From Mesostigma viride (Eukaryota > Streptophyta > Mesostigmatophyceae > Mesostigmatales > Mesostigmataceae): 64,000 bases of DNA. This document shows positions 61,201 to 64,000 of the stretch, piece after piece; position 1 is the stretch's first letter; each line of letters starts with the position of its first letter. Location: contig RPFO01000256.1 in the NCBI GenBank assembly GCA_009746045.1, positions 1,354,966-1,418,965 of the forward strand. Direction: 5' to 3'. A model generated the notes under the pieces. That model saw only the letters and a list, made by a program, of their open reading frames with translations. It searched no databases and was not told where the DNA came from. The position numbers and the translations under genes were made by a program.

Positions 61201-63585
61201 CACAACCGGGCATTCAGGAAACTAGCTAATCAGCGGCATGCTGGAGTATATATAGGCCCTGTAAACATGCTGCATGCCCACTAAATGGATGTCCTTTGTG
61301 TGTGTGTGTCTTGTCGGCACGCTGGAACCTCCTTACCCATCAGCATGTTTTTTCGGGGGGGGGGGGGGGATGACAACCCACCCAGCTTCACACTCGGGTT
61401 GCGGTGTGTCGCTGGCTGTAGAACTTAGTTCCTACAGCTTTGCAAGGCACCCTCCTGGGTGTGTCCATTAATAAACAAACACGTAGACTTGGTACCAACT
61501 CCGTACTTGTGGTCACCCTCAGGATGCGGTGTGCCCTGAGCTCACTGTCGACTGAGGGGCTGAAATTCAACTACCACTATAAGGCTTACCACCTGTCTGC
61601 GTGCTCACAACTGTCAAAACCTGACCACCTGTCTGCACGCGCGCACCAGCCATCTGATGCATCCGTTGTTCCTCGTCCCTATTCTAATCATCATTCAACA
61701 CCCTACACACGGTCTGTTGGATGGTCCAACGCAGATATCCCTCTCTTTTTTCTTCTTCCCTGCCCCCAGCTTCTTTATTTTAATTATATGAAATACGTAA
61801 TGTTTTCTTTCCTTTTCTTACTCTTCCTCCCTGCCCCCATTCAAAGCAGCTGTGGTCACCATGCTACGCACAGCGTGTTGGATGGCCCATCACATTCTTT
61901 CCCTCTTTCCCATAGGATGGCCCATCACATTCTTTTCCTCTTTTCCTGAGGATGGCCCATCACATTCTTTCCTCCTCTTCCCTGTTGAAGCACCCGTCGT
62001 CAACGTGCTGCACGCGATTCTGTCGATGACCAGCTGACTGTTTTCTGTCCTTTGTCCTCCCTGTCCCCTCCTTGCCTCCAGTCAAAGCGGCCAAGGTGAC
62101 GGCTGCCACCAGCGCCGCATCGGTTCTCGATGACGTCGTCGTGGACCTGGCGCACCTTGACCGGTGAGAGAGTACTATAGCTAGTACGCCTGAATGCTTT
62201 AGAATACAATAGCATGCTATGGTATGGTGTAGTGACGCTACTCTGATGGGTGGACTTGGCACAACGGGACGCACAAGTGGACACCATAACTTGCTATTAC
62301 CCTACCATAGCTTGCTACTATATACAAAAGCATACTTTAGTACAAGAACATTAGTCTGAAGGGTGGCCTTGGCGCAACTGGACCGGTGAGTGGACACTGA
62401 AATATAATAGCATATTACACTGAATCAAGGATAGTAAAGCGGCTGCATAGTGTATACAGGTTCATAGGAAGAGCGCACTGAGACAGCTACCTTGGTAGTA
62501 GTATATACATTAATTTTATTATACTCTTCTATCTGATACTTAATAATTGAGACATGCGAGCACCGGCACTGCGCTGAGACGGTGCCAAAACTTGCTGTGC
62601 TGTTGTTGTCTTATTTAATGTTGTATAGAGATATCTTCATGGTGTCCTATTTGTTGACCATAAAGCATATCCTCATGGTGTCCTATTTGTTGACCACAAA
62701 GCATATCCTCATGGTGTCCTACTTGTTGACCACAAAGCATATATTCATGGTGTCCTATTTGACGGTGCCAAAACTTGCTGTGCTGTTGTTGTCTTATTTA
62801 ATGTTGTATAGAGATATCTTCATGGTGTCCTATTTGTTGACCACAAAGCATATCCTCATGGTGTCCTATTTGTTGACCACAAAGCATATCTTCATGGTGT
62901 CCTATTTGTTGACCACAAAGCATATCCTCATGGAATCCTGTTTGTTAACCATAAAGCATATCCTCATGGTGTCCTCAAACTACAAAGTATCCGGGTTTGA
63001 GTTAGAACTATGAATTTTGCTGGTTCGTCGGCGATGACCTGGGGATGAAGGCCGCCCTGCCACGCTCATGCCCCTAATCAGGCCCCTAATCAGGCCCCCA
63101 ATCAGGCCCCTTTTAGGCCCCTAATCAGGCCCTCATAATCCACGCAATGACCCCTCGACTAATAAGTGAATGCACGTCGCCAAGATGCATCTGCCCATGT
63201 TTATTTGCCCATCAATTCAAATGCATATGCCCCTCATGCTTGCCCATCAACCATACTTGGTAGTAGCGCATGTGCCCCGGGTTGAAGTTCCACGGAGCGT
63301 AAAACATTGTGCATGGTTGTAAGACCGTAAAACATCGTGCGTGGTTGTAAGAGCGTAAAACGTCGTGCATGATTGTAAGAGCGTGAAAAGTCGTGCATGG
63401 TTGTAAGAGCGTAAAACGTTGTGCATGGTTGTAAGAGCGTAAAACGTCGTGCATGGTTGTAAGAGCTTCCAATAATGTGCTTGTACATGTCTCCTTGAAT
63501 CTTCTGCATTGTGCTATACCCTGCAGGAGCGCCAACTGGGTGCCCATCCTCCAGGCGGCCGTAGAGTCCCTGGAGTTGCCGGCAG
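49262..63585 (+). CDS. Unrecognised multi-exon protein, 3' end outside window
   Basis: Exons with GT/AG ends and consistent phase: 49262-49415 ([23 protein letters not shown]), 51580-51643 ([20 protein letters not shown]), 55103-55225 ([20 protein letters not shown]), 58026-58109 ([20 protein letters not shown]), 60293-60420 ([20 protein letters not shown]), 62082-62163 ([14 protein letters not shown]) and 63527-63585 ([19 protein letters not shown]). The last four are in perfect phase series. At least one exon before 55103 and one before 58026 must be missing from this list, and a 27-nt candidate lies at 52327-52353. The protein is mostly helical with an Ala-rich stretch; I see no diagnostic motif. 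Introns reach over 2 kb and are full of minisatellites. Confidence 0.6.
49780..50160. repeat. Degenerate CTGGCGCACC repeat in intron 1
   Basis: About ten decayed copies of a roughly 35-base unit with the core CTGCTGGCGCACCTAATCAA. Confidence 0.7.
50930..51125. repeat. Degenerate GATATAGCCTCTAAGTATAT repeat
   Basis: Seven or more variants of a 22 to 35-base unit in intron 1. Confidence 0.7.
51425..51530. repeat. CTTGGCTAACAGACCTT repeat
   Basis: Five variants of a 17-base unit just upstream of the acceptor at 51579. Confidence 0.7.
51731..51765 (+). repeat. Copy of the exon end at 51643 with its donor
   Basis: ATGTACAACGACCTGCTGCA followed by GTGCATGG matches ATGTACAAGGACCTGCTGCG followed by GTGCGTG at the exon 51580-51643 boundary, 110 bases downstream in the intron. 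Confidence 0.75.
53220..54115. repeat. 44-bp minisatellite
   Basis: About nineteen copies of a 44-base unit (CTGGCTTGTGGCAGAGGGAA core) with a related 30-base form at both ends (GATGAGTGTGCCTGGCTTGT). Each unit contains an acceptor-like CTTGTGGCAG. It keeps long open frames on both strands by accident of unit composition. Confidence 0.9.
54271..54720. repeat. 30-bp minisatellite, 15 copies with 120-bp higher-order repeat
   Basis: Fifteen exact-length 30-base monomers, CATGCCTATAGTTCGCCTGG plus CTGTAGACAA. Variants occur in the order A A (A B A C) three times, then D, where B has GTTTTCC and GCAGAC and C has GTAGTC. This gives a 120-base higher-order unit. Confidence 0.95.
55209..55375 (+). 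repeat. 70-bp tandem repeat of exon end plus donor
   Basis: The unit begins inside the exon (AAGTCGTCAAGCAAAAG), crosses the donor (GTGGGC) and continues into the intron. It repeats at 55279 with only two or three differences and partly at 55349 (donor again GTGGGC). Confidence 0.9.
56585..56735. repeat. G-rich tract
   Basis: Runs of G with TGG spacing on the plus strand; the strand could form quadruplexes. Located in an intron. Confidence 0.7.
57778..57840 (+). pseudogene. Decayed duplicate of exon 58026-58109
   Basis: After an AG at 57776-57777 the frame reads [18 protein letters not shown], matching [20 protein letters not shown] of the real exon. It has no donor at the homologous point. 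Confidence 0.65.
57844..58010. repeat. 12-bp minisatellite
   Basis: Fourteen copies of GTTGCTAATCCT/GTTGCTAATCCC lie between the decayed exon duplicate and the real exon. Confidence 0.95.
58416..60238. repeat. (CCCTCG)n hexanucleotide array, about 300 copies
   Basis: Perfect CCCTCG units run from about 58426 to 60188 without a single change, with a few variants (CCCTTG, CTCTCG) at the right edge. The array lies in the intron between exons 58026-58109 and 60293-60420. Open frames in all registers are trivial (SP, AL, RG, RA dipeptides). Confidence 0.97.
62249..62393 (+). repeat. Two copies of the exon end at 62163 with donor
   Basis: GTGGACTTGGCACAACGGGA (62249) and GTGGCCTTGGCGCAACTGGA followed by CCGGTGAGTGGA (62362) match the exon end GTGGACCTGGCGCACCTTGA followed by CCGGTGAGAG. 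Confidence 0.75.
62578..62975. repeat. 183-bp tandem duplication made of 36-bp subrepeats
   Basis: The block starting GACGGTGCCAAAACTTGCTG at 62578 recurs at 62761. Each contains several copies of a 36-base unit TCATGGTGTCCTATTTGTTG plus ACCACAAAGCATATCC. Confidence 0.9.
63063..63140. repeat. CCCCTAATCAGG repeat
   Basis: Six variants of a 12 to 13-base unit in the intron. Confidence 0.75.
63296..63468. repeat. 28-bp minisatellite
   Basis: Six copies of a 28-base unit with GTAAGAGCGTAAAACGTCGT. Each copy contains a strong donor-like GTAAGAG. Confidence 0.9.
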
Positions 63586-63689
63586 GTGGGCTGGCTGGCT
63601 GGTAGTATAAGGGTGTTGGGTACGTTTAGATCTAGCGGAACTTTGTATCTGGGACATAGTCATGAGGTCTAATTAAATAGTTGACTAGC

Positions 63690-64000
63690 GAACTAACTAA
63701 TTAACAAACGAACTAAGCAAACTAACGAACTAACGAACTAATGAACTAACAAACTGACGAACTGACGAACTGGTCAACGAACTGACGAACTGACGAACTG
63801 ACGAACTGACGAACTGAAGAACTGAAGAACTGAAGAACTGAAGAACTGACGAACTGACGAACTGACAAACTGACGAACTGAAGAACTGACGAACTGACGA
63901 ACTGACGAACTGACGAACTGACGAACTGACGAACTGACGAACTGACGAACTGACGAACTAACGAACTAACCAAATTTGAACTAACGAACTAACTAACCAA
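63690..64000. repeat. (GAACTGAC)n / (GAACTAAC)n 8-bp array
   Basis: About 38 units of an octamer with changes at a few positions, running to the window end in the intron after 63585. Confidence 0.95.

Overview
The window is nuclear DNA of a eukaryote, most likely a green alga (Chlorophyta, probably chlorophycean). The grounds are: spliceosomal introns with GT/AG ends in most genes; strongly GC-ending codons in the HSP90 gene; an HSP90 of the plant/green-algal type; a TGTAA motif, the usual chlorophyte poly(A) signal, just after two genes; a CACTA/EnSpm transposase; and very abundant micro- and minisatellites. The species cannot be read from the sequence.

Layout. (1) 1-8.8 kb is a nest of mobile DNA: the 3' part of a CACTA transposon with an intact-looking six-exon transposase, lying against (probably inside) the 3' end of an LTR retrotransposon, whose LTR abuts the remains of an acidic AT-hook gene, then a LINE 3' fragment. 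(2) 10.1-25.5 kb, minus strand, is a very intron-rich NEK-type protein kinase gene. I could rebuild twelve phase-consistent exons (one of only 27 nt). A TA-flanked MITE lies in the twelfth and supplies its stop. Glycine/arginine-rich exons further downstream may be the rest of the same gene. (3) 26.3-28.4 kb, plus strand, is an intronless cytosolic HSP90, divergent from the kinase, with a heat-shock element between them. (4) 29-38 kb is a graveyard of LINE-type retroelements: reverse-transcriptase fragments, two copies of an ORF1-only element with a conserved UUCG hairpin and (TTAA)n tails, and a near-palindrome about 1.1 kb long. (5) 38.3-47.5 kb, minus strand, is a second intron-rich gene encoding an unrecognised coiled-coil protein. 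(6) 49.3 kb to beyond the window end, plus strand, is a third intron-rich unrecognised gene, whose introns carry a 1.8 kb pure (CCCTCG)n array and several minisatellites.

The most unusual signal is shared by the three intron-rich genes. Their introns repeatedly contain degenerate or nearly exact copies of the end of the neighbouring exon together with its splice donor, in about eight separate places. Most of the long repeats in the window also sit inside introns. This suggests introns growing by tandem duplication across exon-intron junctions. All intron models here are inferred from splice motifs, reading-frame phase and protein sense, without transcript evidence.
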